NCBI GenBank assembly: GCA_019918135.1
Contig: WBZZ01000090.1
Coordinates: 1-64,000, forward strand
Direction: 5' to 3'
DNA: 64,000 nt
From: Paulinella micropora
Taxonomy: Eukaryota > Cercozoa > Imbricatea > Euglyphida > Paulinellidae
Positions 1 through 9,837 of this stretch are shown here, piece by piece. The first letter of the stretch is position 1. The number at the start of each line of letters is the position of its first letter. A program made the translations under genes and the position numbers. The notes under the pieces are model-generated. The model searched no databases. It saw only the letters and a list, made by a program, of their open reading frames with translations, and had not been told where the DNA came from.

Positions 1-84
1 TTATTATTTATTATGGAGGCGCATGTGCAGAAATGCATCAGCCATTGACAGAGAAGCACTATTATTATTATTATTATTATTATT
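1..84 (+). mobile_element. 3' fragment of tRNA-derived SINE plus (ATT)n tail
   Basis: Bases 14-59 match the last ~45 bases of the full SINE copies that follow (GGAGGCGCATGTGCAGAAAT ... GAGAAGCACT) and run into an (ATT)n tail to base 84. The 5' part lies outside the window. Confidence 0.8.
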
Positions 85-350
85 GGACACCGTGATAGCC
101 CAGTGGTCAAGTTCTACCATCTGGGCCCTGTCGCCAGTTCGATTCCCGTCGGTGCCACCAGTATTTTCATTGAACATACCGGTCCGTCTGGACCAGTATT
201 TTCATTGAACATACCGGTCCGTCTGGAAGTGTTGGAACTGCCCTTGCGGGGGTGTCATTACAGCCTATCGTCAATTCTTCGTACTCCCCTCACGGGTGAG
301 ACGATGGAGGCGCATGTGCAGAAATGCATCAGCTATTGACAGAGAAGCAC

Positions 351-409
<59 letters not shown>
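85..409 (+). mobile_element. tRNA-derived SINE, full copy with (ATT)n tail
   Basis: The head resembles a tRNA gene. It has a pol III A box (TAGCCCAGTGG, about 97-107) and a B box (GTTCGATTCCC, about 138-148), and the unit starts GGACACCG and closes CGGTGCC as a degenerate acceptor-stem pair. A body follows with a duplicated 35-base segment (CCAGTATTTTCATTGAACAT...), then a 3' end in GAGAAGCAC and a long (TTA)n tail. The head-body-tail order is what a SINE shows. The next copy starts directly in the tail. No host family name can be assigned from sequence alone. Confidence 0.85.
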
Positions 410-650
410 GTGGCACCGCGATAGCCCAGTGGTTAAAGTCTACCATCTGGGACCTGTCGCCAGTTCGATTCCCGTCGGTGCCAGTATTTTCAAAGGATAT
501 TTTCTTTGAAAGTATTGGTCTGTCTGGAAGGCTTGGAGCTGCCTTGCCGGGGTGTCAGTAGAGCCTATCGTCAAATCTTCGTACTCCCCTCGCGGGTGAG
601 ACGATGGAGGCACATGTGCAGAAATGCATTCGCCATTGACAGAGAAGCAC

Positions 651-689
<39 letters not shown>
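410..689 (+). mobile_element. tRNA-derived SINE, subfamily variant with intact acceptor stem
   Basis: This is the copy closest to a tRNA. It begins GGCACCG and the head ends CGGTGCC, which is a perfect 7-bp acceptor-stem pairing, with A and B boxes between. The body differs from the other copies: the 35-base duplication is replaced by a segment containing CAAAGGATATTTTCTTTGAA. It may therefore be an older or separate subfamily. The 3' end and (ATT)n tail (651-689) are as in the other copies. Confidence 0.85.
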
Positions 690-957
690 GGACACCGTGA
701 TAGCCCAGTGGTCAAGTTCTACCATCTGGGCCCTGTCGCCAGTTCGATTCCCGTCGGTGCCACCAGTATTTTCATTGAACATACCGGTCTATTTCTGGAC
801 CAGTATTTTCATTGAACATACCGGCCCGTCTGGAAGTGTTGGAACTGCCCTTGCGGGGGTGTCATTAGAGCTTATCGTCAATTCTTCGTACTCCCCTCAC
901 GGGTGAGACGATGGAGGCGCATGTGCAGAAATGCATCAGCCATTGACAGAGAAGCAC

Positions 958-985
<28 letters not shown>
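690..985 (+). mobile_element. tRNA-derived SINE, full copy with (ATT)n tail
   Basis: Same head (A box, B box), duplicated 35-base body segment and GAGAAGCAC 3' end as the copy at 85. The tail runs from 958 to 985. It starts exactly where the (ATT)n tail of the previous copy ends. Confidence 0.85.
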
Positions 986-988
<3 letters not shown>

Positions 989-1483
989 ATATAGTAAATC
1001 TGCCTTGGAGTGTTGACTGTGACATATTTGAGGGAAATCCCGATGAAAAAACCTAGTCACACTTGTTAAACAGAGTTCCAGCCCAATGGCCTCAAGGCGT
1101 TAAACTGTGACGCCAACTCATAACCCTTTGGTGGTAGATGCTGGGGAGGAGGGTCGTTGCGCGCGTAAAAGATCTTAAACTCCGCATATGCTGGTTGATA
1201 GCCCAGGACCCAGCAGACACCAGATTGTTATGGGTGAGGTTTCGAGGCAGCTCTAGCAACCGCGCTTGGTGTATGCACTTGCACATTCGGTGACGTCTTG
1301 CAAGAGGTTGCTGGGACTGCGGAATAACCTCGGCTTAGTGCAGTCTTGCCCTCAGGAGCTCCATCGGTGGCCCCGATCATCAGGCGAGAGACTGACACGG
1401 GGGTGGAGGACCTCGAACAAGGGTATTGGAGGCTTATGTCCGTTGAGGATATGCCATTAGCTGCATCAGTACGCCTCAGATAT

Positions 1484-1487
<4 letters not shown>
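986..1487. mobile_element. Candidate ~480-bp insertion flanked by 11-bp direct repeats
   Basis: CAGATATAGTA occurs at 986-996 and again at 1477-1487. The intervening ~480 bases have no SINE similarity and no convincing ORF. Direct repeats of this length are typical of target-site duplications, so this may be an inserted element of unknown type. The right copy is followed at once by another (ATT)n tract. Chance repetition at an AT-rich site is possible. Confidence 0.35.
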
Positions 1488-1537
<50 letters not shown>

Positions 1538-1567
1538 TGTTGTTGTTGTTGTTGTTGCTGCTGTTGT
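1484..1567. repeat. Compound microsatellite (ATT)n(TGT)n
   Basis: About 17 ATT units run directly into about 10 TGT/TGC units, just upstream of the first recognisable VPS72 exon. Short ORFs that appear here are homopolymer-repeat artefacts. Confidence 0.95.
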
Positions 1568-1677
1568 TTGTGAATTTATCATATACGTACATATGTTCGT
1601 TTGTAATATACCATGTGTATGTGTATGTGGTCTATCTTTCATGTAATTCATTTTTTGTATGTCTGTATGTTGTTAGG

Positions 1678-2694
1678 ATGACCGACATGCACAAGGATGG
1701 AGACGATGAATTTTGGAACCAACAATTCTTCCAAGACGATAATGTAGATGACGACTACTCAGTTTCCGAGCAGGAGGATGAGTTTGACTCAGACTTTTCA
1801 GACTCTGAAGACGAATCCGATGAGGAGGAGGTGGTGGTGAAGCAAGACCGGGTAAAGTAGTTTGTGACCGTATCAACATTCCATGGACTGATGCTCACCG
1901 TGCAGATCAAGAAGAGAAATGTTTATCGTGAACCCGTCGCAAAACATCGGAAGATTAGCGGGACTAGTACTGCTGGCTCAAGCCGTGCGTCTACTAGCAA
2001 AGCCAAGGTCGCTTCTAGACGAATGGACAGGTTTTTAGAACAGTGTGCTAGGCTGAAGCTTGGGAGCCGCGCCAAGTTAGAGAAAGGACGCGCAAACTAA
2101 CCAAGAGTACGCAAGAGGAGTTTCGACGCCTTGCTCAGCGCAAGAAGGTCTGTGGCTATCATTCATTTCTCTTCCTCCTTTGGTGACTTTATGCATGTCT
2201 TTCGTCTTAGCCCGATCGCAAAGTCAGAGAGCACAAAGTATGGACGCAAGAAATGTTGTTGGAAGAAGCCAAAGAAACTGAGGCAGAGAATAAGGCCTCT
2301 CTCAAGCAGCTGTTAAAGATCGAGGAGGATTCCAAGCGCGCAGCTCGATCCAAGACGCTTCCCAAGGGCCCAAGAATCATCTTTCATTCATCTAGAGGCG
2401 GCATCAACACTGTCACGTTTACTGACGTAACCGAAGTTCCGTCCTTTCTCAGAGGAGAAGCAGAACCATGTATGCACCTTGTTCATCACTTTTTCCTCAC
2501 ATCCGTGGTTGACATCTTCAATCTTGATGTTTGTCTTTTGTCTAGACCCTACTCCAACGCTATGTAAATTAACTGGGAAGCCGGCCAAGTATCTTGACCC
2601 CAAAACACGTTGTGGATTCTCTGACGCCCAAACCTTTGCTCATGCGCGAAATCAGGCGTACAATCCCACCAGAAAAAAGTCAACTGATTCCTAG
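1678..2694 (+). CDS. VPS72: VPS72/YL1, SWR1/SRCAP chromatin-remodelling subunit (five exons)
   Basis: YL1 family protein. In animals and fungi this subunit of the SWR1/SRCAP (and TIP60) complexes binds histone H2A.Z-H2B in the nucleus. Exons I infer: 1678-1851, 1906-2007, 2052-2147, 2211-2469 and 2546-2694, giving about 259 residues. All four introns are 44-76 nt and begin GT and end AG, and the phases agree. Exon 1 holds the acidic stretch (DEFDSDFSDSEDESDEEE) typical of the H2A.Z-binding N-terminus. Exon 2 has VYREP. Exon 4 has the conserved WTQEMLLEEAKETEAEN block. Exon 5 encodes the YL1_C domain (CKLTGKPAKYLDPKT). The usual basic start of YL1 is missing, and the first ATG follows TTGTTAG, a possible 3' splice site, so an upstream exon is likely. 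The SINE and microsatellite cluster sits directly upstream. Identity is strong; the exact start is uncertain. Confidence 0.9.
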
Positions 2695-2897
2695 ACTGTC
2701 TGATCTTTCATGGTCCATTCACAATCATCTTTATCTCGCTCTCATCCCTATTGCTAAGGTGCTTTTCTTTTGTCTTACTTTCTTCCCTGGTGCTAGTGTG
2801 CTTTTTTTTCTCCTCCATCCAGTATCTTGCTTCATTCTACGATTCACCTTTTCGCATCCTTATATGCCAGTTCGCTTTCTTTCCCCACACCAAGGCT

Positions 2898-2955
2898 GCT
2901 CTCTCTCTCTCTCTCTCTCTCTCTCTACGCACACACAAACACACACACACACACG

Positions 2956-2987
<32 letters not shown>

Positions 2988-3060
2988 ATATATACATATA
3001 TATATGTATATATATATATTATATTATATATATATATATTTATTATTATTATTATTATAT
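2898..3060. repeat. Compound microsatellite (CT)n(AC)n(TA)n(TTA)n
   Basis: Four simple repeats follow one another between VPS72 and the next SINE cluster. Confidence 0.95.
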
Positions 3061-3070
3061 TAATATTATT

Positions 3071-3331
3071 GCCGTGATAGCCCAGTGGTCAAGTTCTACC
3101 ATCTGGGCCCTGTCGCCAGTTCGATTCCCGTCGGTGCCACCAGTATTTTCATTGAACATACCGATCCGTCTGGCCAGTATTTTCATTGAACATACCGGCC
3201 CGTCTGGAAGTGTTGGAACTGCCCTTGCGGGAGTGTCATTAGAGCCTATCGTCAATTCTTCGTACTCCCCTCACGGGTGAGACGATGGAGGCGCATGTGC
3301 AGAAATGCATCAGCCATGGACAGAGAAGCAC

Positions 3332-3383
<52 letters not shown>

Positions 3384-3385
3384 TT
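3071..3385 (+). mobile_element. tRNA-derived SINE with (ATT)n tail
   Basis: The head starts at GCCGTGATAGCCCAGTGG (slightly 5'-truncated) inside a TTA repeat. The body has the duplicated 35-base segment, and the 3' end is GAGAAGCAC at 3331. The tail runs to 3385. Confidence 0.85.
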
Positions 3386-3680
3386 GGACACCGTGATAGC
3401 CCAGTGGTCAAGTTCTACCATCTGGGCCCTGTCGCCAGTTCGATTCCCGTCGGTGCCACCAGTATTTTCATTGAACATACCGGTCTATTTCTGGACCAGT
3501 ATTTTCATTGAACATACCGGCCCGTCTGGAAGTGTTGGAACTGCCCTTGCGGGGGTGTCATTAGAGCTTATCGTCAATTCTTCGTACTCCCCTCACGGGT
3601 GAGACGATGGAGGCGCATGTGCAGAAATGCATCAGCCATTGACAGAGAAGCACTATTATTATTATTATTATTATTATTAT
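3386..3680 (+). mobile_element. tRNA-derived SINE with (ATT)n tail
   Basis: Full-length copy, nearly identical to the one at 690 (both have the GGTCTATTTCTGGACC variant between the duplicated segments), which suggests recent common origin. It begins in the tail of the preceding copy. Confidence 0.85.
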
Positions 3681-3908
3681 TGGCCCTGTCGCCAGTTCGA
3701 TTCCCGTCGGTGCCACCAGTATTTTCATTGAACATACCGATCCGTCTGGACCAGTATTTTCATTGAACATACCGGCCCGTCTGGAAGTGTTGGAACTGCC
3801 CTTGCGGGGGTGTCATTAGAGCTTATCGTCAATTCTTCGTACTCCCCTCACGGGTGAGACGATGGAGGCGCATGTGCAGAAATGCATCAGCCATTGACAG
3901 AGAAGCAC

Positions 3909-3939
<31 letters not shown>
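3681..3939 (+). mobile_element. 5'-truncated tRNA-derived SINE with (ATT)n tail
   Basis: Begins mid-head at GGCCCTGTCGCC, so the A box is missing while the B box is kept. Body, 3' end and tail are as in the full copies. 5' truncation after target-primed reverse transcription would explain it. Confidence 0.85.
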
Positions 3940-3991
3940 AATGGAGGCACATGTCCAGGATCTGGATCTGATGCTATAGTCTGAGGAAGCC

Positions 3992-4022
<31 letters not shown>

Positions 4023-4111
4023 GAGGCGCATGTGCAGATTTGCATCAGCCATTGACAGAGAAGCACTATTATTATTATTATTATTATTATTATCATTATT
4101 ATTATCATTAT
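3940..4111 (+). mobile_element. Two short SINE 3'-end fragments with ATT tails
   Basis: 3940-3990 resembles the SINE 3' end only at GGAGGCACATGT and then diverges before an (ATT)n tract. 4023-4067 is the last ~45 bases of the SINE (GAGGCGCATGTGCAG ... AAGCAC) followed by an imperfect (ATT)n(ATC)n tail. Confidence 0.7.
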
Positions 4112-4903
4112 TATTAATATCATCATCATTAGTAACGGTCTCCAAGGACTTGAGGAATTGCGGGGAGTACAAGTGGGGGCAGAATGACATCGATTATGGG
4201 GTAATAAGACTATTTATGTAGTAATACGGAATAAGTGAATTTTAATTGATTTGATAAGGACTTATCATGGGTCAACCGGAAATAGAACAGACTCACACTA
4301 GGTGGGAGGGACGATGAGTGAGTTAGTGTAAAACTGGGTATGCAACTTTATCAGGGGGAGTGGTCAAGTCACAGACCATCCGTAACTCCATCACTCGAGA
4401 TAATTTTCGCATTTTATTTCGGATTGGTTCGGCTGGTCTTAAACTCTATTTTTCGCGCACCCATATTAAGTACGAGGGCCCGCTCGAGGGGGAGAGTGGA
4501 TTATGCCTGCCTACCATTGAATGTTAGACCAATATAGCTTAGTATGATGATCCGGAACTCACTACTAACCGCGTCTGCAGTAACAAAGCTTTAATAACGC
4601 GCAGAACCAAGAAAGTGTTAGACATATTAATATAATTATTATAATTAGGTTAGTTAGTATGGTCCGGCATATGTGATATGTGTCTGTGTCGTTAATGTCT
4701 ATGTCACTGACGATGCCGGCCGGCATCCTCTGGTGCCGCACTGCATCCATTTTTTAGTGACTATTTTCTAAAAAAAATCTCCAGAGACACCGTCAGCGGA
4801 GCTGTTTTTGTGAAAAAAACTCTAGTAAACTGTTGGAAAAGTCCCTAGAAATCTACTGTCAAAATTTCCTAGTCAGCTCAGACGTGCCTTTGAGTCACTC
4901 AGA

Positions 4904-4949
<46 letters not shown>

Positions 4950-6476
4950 TCAAAGTGCTGACCCTCAGGCTGTCTTTTTTCCACTTGAAGTCGTTTTTTG
5001 GAAAAAAATTTAGCAAAAAAATAGTGGAAGGTCGTGTACCTCTGCGTTGCTTTTCAACTGTGATCAAGAGTTGATTTTACTAGGTGTGGGATTGGAAATA
5101 ATAATTATTGGTATTTATAGTTGCACACATATACTAATATCAAGAACACTAAATATCTTGAGTGTCTCTGTCACTTTTTTTGTTGGTTGCTTCCACACAC
5201 AAAATTTCTTCTCGGTTTCATGTTTTCGAAAGCATGCCGCTCGTAGGCAGTTTTGTTGGTTATATTCAGATATTATTTATTGCAAGCGGTGTATTAATCC
5301 ATCCAATTCCATAGCACTCTGAAACTTGAAATAATCTAATCTTCCTCCTCTGCAAAGAGAGGAAACCAGTATGGCGGAAAATGCCAGTCACGTAGTAGAA
5401 GACTGTCAGAGCCAAGCAACAAAAGGAAAAAAACTCCCGAGGCATTTCCCAGTGTCACCCCTAACGATAATATTATCCTGCTTAAAAAAGTAGTACCTGC
5501 TATGAATCAGAGTCGCAATATTATCGTTTTCAACCGGCTCAAAAGTATATAAATAAAAACAGATATAACTACATTTTAACTAGATATAGCTCTTCTATAA
5601 ATCACTGTGTATAGTGGTATAAGAAAAGGTCGCCTATTTACCTATCTGCGCCTACAATCCTCCCTCCCCTCTTATACGGGAACCGTAGCTAATAGGGGTA
5701 GACTGGTAAATATCGTCGGATGAGAGCTCACTTTCCGGGTCTGTTTCCTCATGGGTGTTCGTCTCCTGTGGAGACAACCCATTGAGCAGCTTGAGTGACC
5801 GCTGAGTTTTTCCCTTCATCCCCGTTGTACGTCCGGTGCTTACAAAATGAAATTTTGAGTTTGGAGATTTTCAAGTTCAAATTTAATTTTGAATTTTGAA
5901 CTATCTCCTCCCCCTTTCTATGGCGATATGCCATAAACGTACAACTGCACGATCATGTTTCTGTCCAACCATCCCTTCGCCGTATCCTTTTTCCATGCTT
6001 TTTCGGGTCTGTGACTCTCATTTGCTGGTGCCCTGGAAACTTCACGAGATTCAAGGTCGCAAGCAGGTGTAGCAGCTCTGGTCCCCCTTGAAGGATCTGT
6101 GATCCTAGCATTACTGGGTGGTTTGCATCCGGTCTGAAGCAAACCTCCGAGCAATTCTAAGGTTCCGCGTCCCCAGCATGTGTCTCGGCCCTATTCCGTC
6201 CGGAGGATCTGTGATCCCGAGAATACAGAGATGCATTGATCGTAATTGTTCAAGGCCTCCGTGCATCCTCGTTCATTGGAGGAATGAACGGGCGCTGTGC
6301 CAGTGTCAAGGGTGCTGTTGGCGTATTAGGAGTTGTTTGTTTGGTTTGGTTGTCTGCAGACATTTTCTTATTGCCACCCGGCAAGTGTTTACTTCGCTGA
6401 GGCGAAGGTAGAAGTGTCTAAAGATATATACAACCGATTGTCTGGTCTCAAAACGCGTCTATGCTTATTCGTCGAG
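4112..6476. other. AT-rich host-like DNA, no gene recognised
   Basis: I see no convincing coding exon on either strand. A run of ~42 T lies at about 4907-4948. The phrase GATCTGTGATCC occurs twice (near 6090 and 6200) in otherwise unrelated sequence. Short ORFs here lack family signatures. Confidence 0.6.
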
Positions 6477-6683
6477 TCATGCTTGCTCGAGGGAGTTCAA
6501 GAACTCCTCTAGTCTAGTGCTAGAGGGAGGGGGGGGGGGGGGCTGCGCATCATAGCTCTCATCCAAACTGTGTCGCGATTGAAACTGGGGGAGTGGTTGT
6601 TCTTTATTCTGTGTTGCAGATTTTTCACGCTCAACAAACTCACAATCTATGTTCAGTCGTGTTCGTACTTTGCAACCCAACTC
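6477..6683 (-). CDS. Possible 3'-terminal exon of an unknown host gene
   Basis: An open frame of about 67 codons follows a plausible acceptor (TTGTTGCAG on the minus strand) and ends at a stop at 6477. Its amino-acid mix is balanced and includes a short poly-proline run. The proline run comes from a C homopolymer, so its length is uncertain. No family is recognised and no upstream exon was found. Confidence 0.25.
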   Translation of the reverse strand, partial: ELGCKVRTRLNIDCEFVEREKSATQNKEQPLPQFQSRHSLDESYDAQPPPPPPSSTRLEEFLNSLEQA

Positions 6684-7019
6684 TGCAACAAGTAGAAATC
6701 TACGTAAATAAACGAAGTGACCGCTCTGCTATTTACTAGTATTTCACCTGCTCTCTGGAGTCAGGACTTAATGCAGCCATAGAGATCTTTAATAAGAGTT
6801 CGTTATGCAATTACCCCTTAGTGTTGTATCCAAACTCACATAACAAAATCAAACGCAACGCAAAAGCCACAAAACAAGAAGAAGAAATAAAAGTTTGTTT
6901 GTAAATTGTGAATCTTTGCTCGCTAGCACTGAAAAATGCAAATGATAGCTTTTCAAAAATCCACATTGTAACATTAAAGAAATCGGTACGTTCGTGATGA
7001 AGTAATGTAATTTGAATAC

Positions 7020-7510
7020 TGCCTGCATCGAATTGTTAATTCATGCATCGAAAAGTAATTTCGATGCATGCATTGAAATCTCAAAGCATGCATTGGAAAT
7101 ATGCATTGATATTTCAATGCATGCATTCAAAATAAATTCAATGCATGCATTGAAATATCGATGCACATTTCCGGATCCATGCATGCATTGAGATTTCAAT
7201 GTATATGAATTGAAAATCATTTCAATGCATATATTAAATTCATAAAAAGTATTTTTTATTAAATAAAAGCGTGTTGACTAGGCATATTGACTAGGATACA
7301 TTGCCAACATCCATGCATGCATTGAAATATTAATTTAAATGCATATGCATTGAAAATTCAATACATGCATTGAACACGTGCGATTTGGATGCATGCATTG
7401 AAAAATTTCAATGCACGATTTGGATGCATGCATTGAAATTTTAAGGCATGTATTAAAAATTTTTTAATGGATGTGCATTAAAATTTTTTCAATGCATGCA
7501 TTAATTCTAA
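7020..7510. repeat. Cluster of ATGCATGCATTGAA palindromic repeats
   Basis: Many variants of TTCAATGCATGCATTGAA, itself a perfect palindrome, lie on both strands over ~490 bases, separated by short AT-rich spacers. The cluster could fold into numerous hairpins. It is not a regular satellite because spacing varies. It has no coding capacity. Confidence 0.8.
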
Positions 7511-8329
7511 ACGCGATCGATATCATAGTACTAGTATATAAATATATATTTCAATTTATTTCAATTTCACAATAATTATAAATACTTAATCTACTGACAG
7601 TAGTGATTTAATAACAATACTAGTACTTAATCTAGTTAATATAATTATAAGTAATATATATAATTGCAATAGCTAGCTCTAGATCTAGGGAATGATTGAG
7701 ATGATGAAAGTTTAAATTTATAAATTATAATTAGCTGTTTGCTAAATTCGTGGCAGCAGTACAGGTCACTTCAGTTAAGGTGGCAACCTATAGCTAGTTC
7801 AACAGGGCGACCAGCTAGACCAGCCGGCGCGCCGGTTAAGTGAAAATTTGCACTGACATAACGGAATATTTATCTTGCAATTGGTGTTAACGTTGGGTCA
7901 TTAACTCAGATCTAGATCTAGATCTCTAGCTAGCTATAGAGTTCGACCCTTGCTCGTGATCAAGGCTGCGCCATGCTCATGATCATGATCGCGATCGATA
8001 TATATCAGAGCTGATCATCTAGATCATGAAATTTTGGCTAGTGTCTCCTTGCTGTTGGAGACTGCTACTGTAAAAATTTCAGAAGGGGAAAATGAGGGGT
8101 TCGGTTGCAGACGTAATGTATCTAGTGTATGTAGAGCATTCTAGCGTTTGGTGTACATACTTGGTCACGCAGAAGTACCACTAAAATGTGGGTTTTTACA
8201 TGCAAAAATATATGTAATCGCTAGCAGAAAAGCCTAGAAAAACCGGTGACCACAAGAACCAGGGTGGCGCAAAGTAGGTTTGAGCAGTTGGACACAAGCC
8301 ATGAAAGGTTTGGAATTGCTTCAAGTAGC
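7511..8329. other. AT-rich intergenic DNA rich in CTAG/GATC tetramers
   Basis: No gene is seen. Palindromic tetramers are dense between about 7660 and 8040 (AGATCTAGATCTAGATCT, CTAGCTAGCTATAG, ATGATCATGATCGCGATCG). Confidence 0.5.
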
Positions 8330-8347
8330 ACTTTTATGCATAAAAGT
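8330..8347. promoter_or_regulatory. 18-bp perfect palindrome, copy 1
   Basis: ACTTTTATGCATAAAAGT is its own reverse complement. Near-identical copies occur at 8492, 9662 and 9821. This one lies ~190 bases beyond the methyltransferase stop codon. Function unknown. Confidence 0.6.
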
Positions 8348-8491
8348 CACACATGTGCGCAGCCCAAGCCACTCACACAGGGGTCAGAATTAAACGATCA
8401 GGGGCCGGAAGCTACGGCGGTTGCCGGTTTAAACATGTACAAAAAAAAACTAGAGTAAAAAAGTTCAATTTAATCATATCCAACCATGCTC

Positions 8492-8507
8492 ACTTTTATG
8501 CATAAAT
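8492..8507. promoter_or_regulatory. Palindrome, imperfect copy 2, just past the methyltransferase stop
   Basis: ACTTTTATGCATAAAT lies about 30 bases downstream of the stop at 8539 (minus-strand gene), where a 3'-end or processing hairpin could sit. Confidence 0.5.
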
Positions 8508-9661
8508 GGGATTGACTCCCGTGAAACACCCTGAAAAGTTACTCCGAAGCCTGCTGAGTAGGGGCAAGAAGTGCAGCCTGATTGTTGTACCACTTGGTGC
8601 GGCACGCGTCGTTGCAGAAGTGCCCATGAATGGAGAAGCTGTCGTTTTTGACACAGCCGTTGAGGACGGAGTCGAAGCAAACGATCGAACACGGAGGTGC
8701 GGTACCGGAGGAAGACGACGACTTGGGCACGTACAACGGTCCATGCAGGTAGTGGTTGTCCTGTTCGCAGTGCACAATGTCATCTTCTTCGAGGTCCATG
8801 GTTTGCTTACAAGTGAAACAGATCGCCTTGGTCACGCCCTTGTCACTTCCGCCAACGTGCCCCTTTTTTGCAAGAATTTGTCGACTTTGCCTGGGTCACT
8901 TTCCTCCACCACCTCGTCGTCGTCCTCAACTTCGTCGTCAGCGCGGTAGCCTTTTTCTTCTTACCCTTCTTGGTGCCCGGGTCCACGAACGCCTTGACAC
9001 GAGCCTTCGCGAATTCAACCTGCTTTGCATCGATGTCGATTCCAGTAACTCGCATGTCGGCCTCCAAAGCTCCGATTACCTCTGAACCCGAACCCATGCA
9101 GGCAACAAGAACATTGCTCAGAGGCGGAAGAATGGTTGATAAAATCTGCTTCGACAGCTCCGTCGGCTTCTCGAAGACGTTCACGCGTGCTCCGTCGGAG
9201 GAATGGCGCTGTTTCTTGACCGGTACCTCGACGACGAAGAGGTTGTGACGGAGGACGGGGTTCGGGTTGAGGTTGAGGGTGAAGGAGGCTTGCTTCGGGT
9301 TGAAGGCCACCAACATCATCTCTACAGCCTTGATCCACGTCTGGACATCTCCCACTTAGCTGTGCTTCTGTTTGTACCAGTACACCGTTTCAATCGTCTG
9401 GTACCCAGTCACTGAAAGAGCCTCCACCAGCATGTTGTACTGTGAAGGGTGGCAGTGGAAGACAACAGCCCTCTTCTCAGAGTTGCCTACACACTGAATG
9501 CGTTGAGCAAGGTCTTCACTTTCTCCTCGTTGATCTCCTCCTGATCATGCACTAATTCCGAAATGTTGTACGGCAAGTCCGCGTACAGTCAGTCTGCAAA
9601 CACAGCCAAAAAAAACCAGCAAAAACGTGAAAGGCCAGGACTGGAAAGAACTGAATGTGAC

Positions 9662-9679
9662 ACTTTTATGCATAAAAGT
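9662..9679. promoter_or_regulatory. 18-bp palindrome, copy 3, inside a putative intron
   Basis: Perfect ACTTTTATGCATAAAAGT within the intron I infer at about 9595-9705 of the methyltransferase gene. The flank TGACACTTTTATGCATAAAAGT is shared with copy 4. Confidence 0.6.
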
Positions 9680-9820
9680 CATGACTGCGCAAAGGCTAGG
9701 TGACCAAATGCAGAGTTAGATGGAAGAAGACTTGCAATCTTAAACATGTCGCCCATCATGATCCTTGCGTTGCCAATTTCCAACTCCGTTTCAGCCTGCA
9801 CAGGCAAAACCAAACATGAC

Positions 9821-9837
9821 ACTTTTATGCATAAAAG
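9821..9837. promoter_or_regulatory. Palindrome, copy 4, inside a putative intron
   Basis: ACTTTTATGCATAAAAG within the ~59-nt intron inferred at 9796-9854. Together with copy 3 it makes two introns of the same gene carrying the same element. Confidence 0.6.

Noticed and set aside
97..150. tRNA gene in the repeats
   Set aside because: A and B boxes and an acceptor-stem remnant are present, but the T and anticodon stems do not pair well and every copy is joined to the same SINE body and ATT tail, so these are SINE heads.
3285..3511. Poly-Ile, poly-Tyr and poly-Asn ORFs in the SINE arrays
   Set aside because: They are translations of (ATT)n tails and SINE bodies, not genes.
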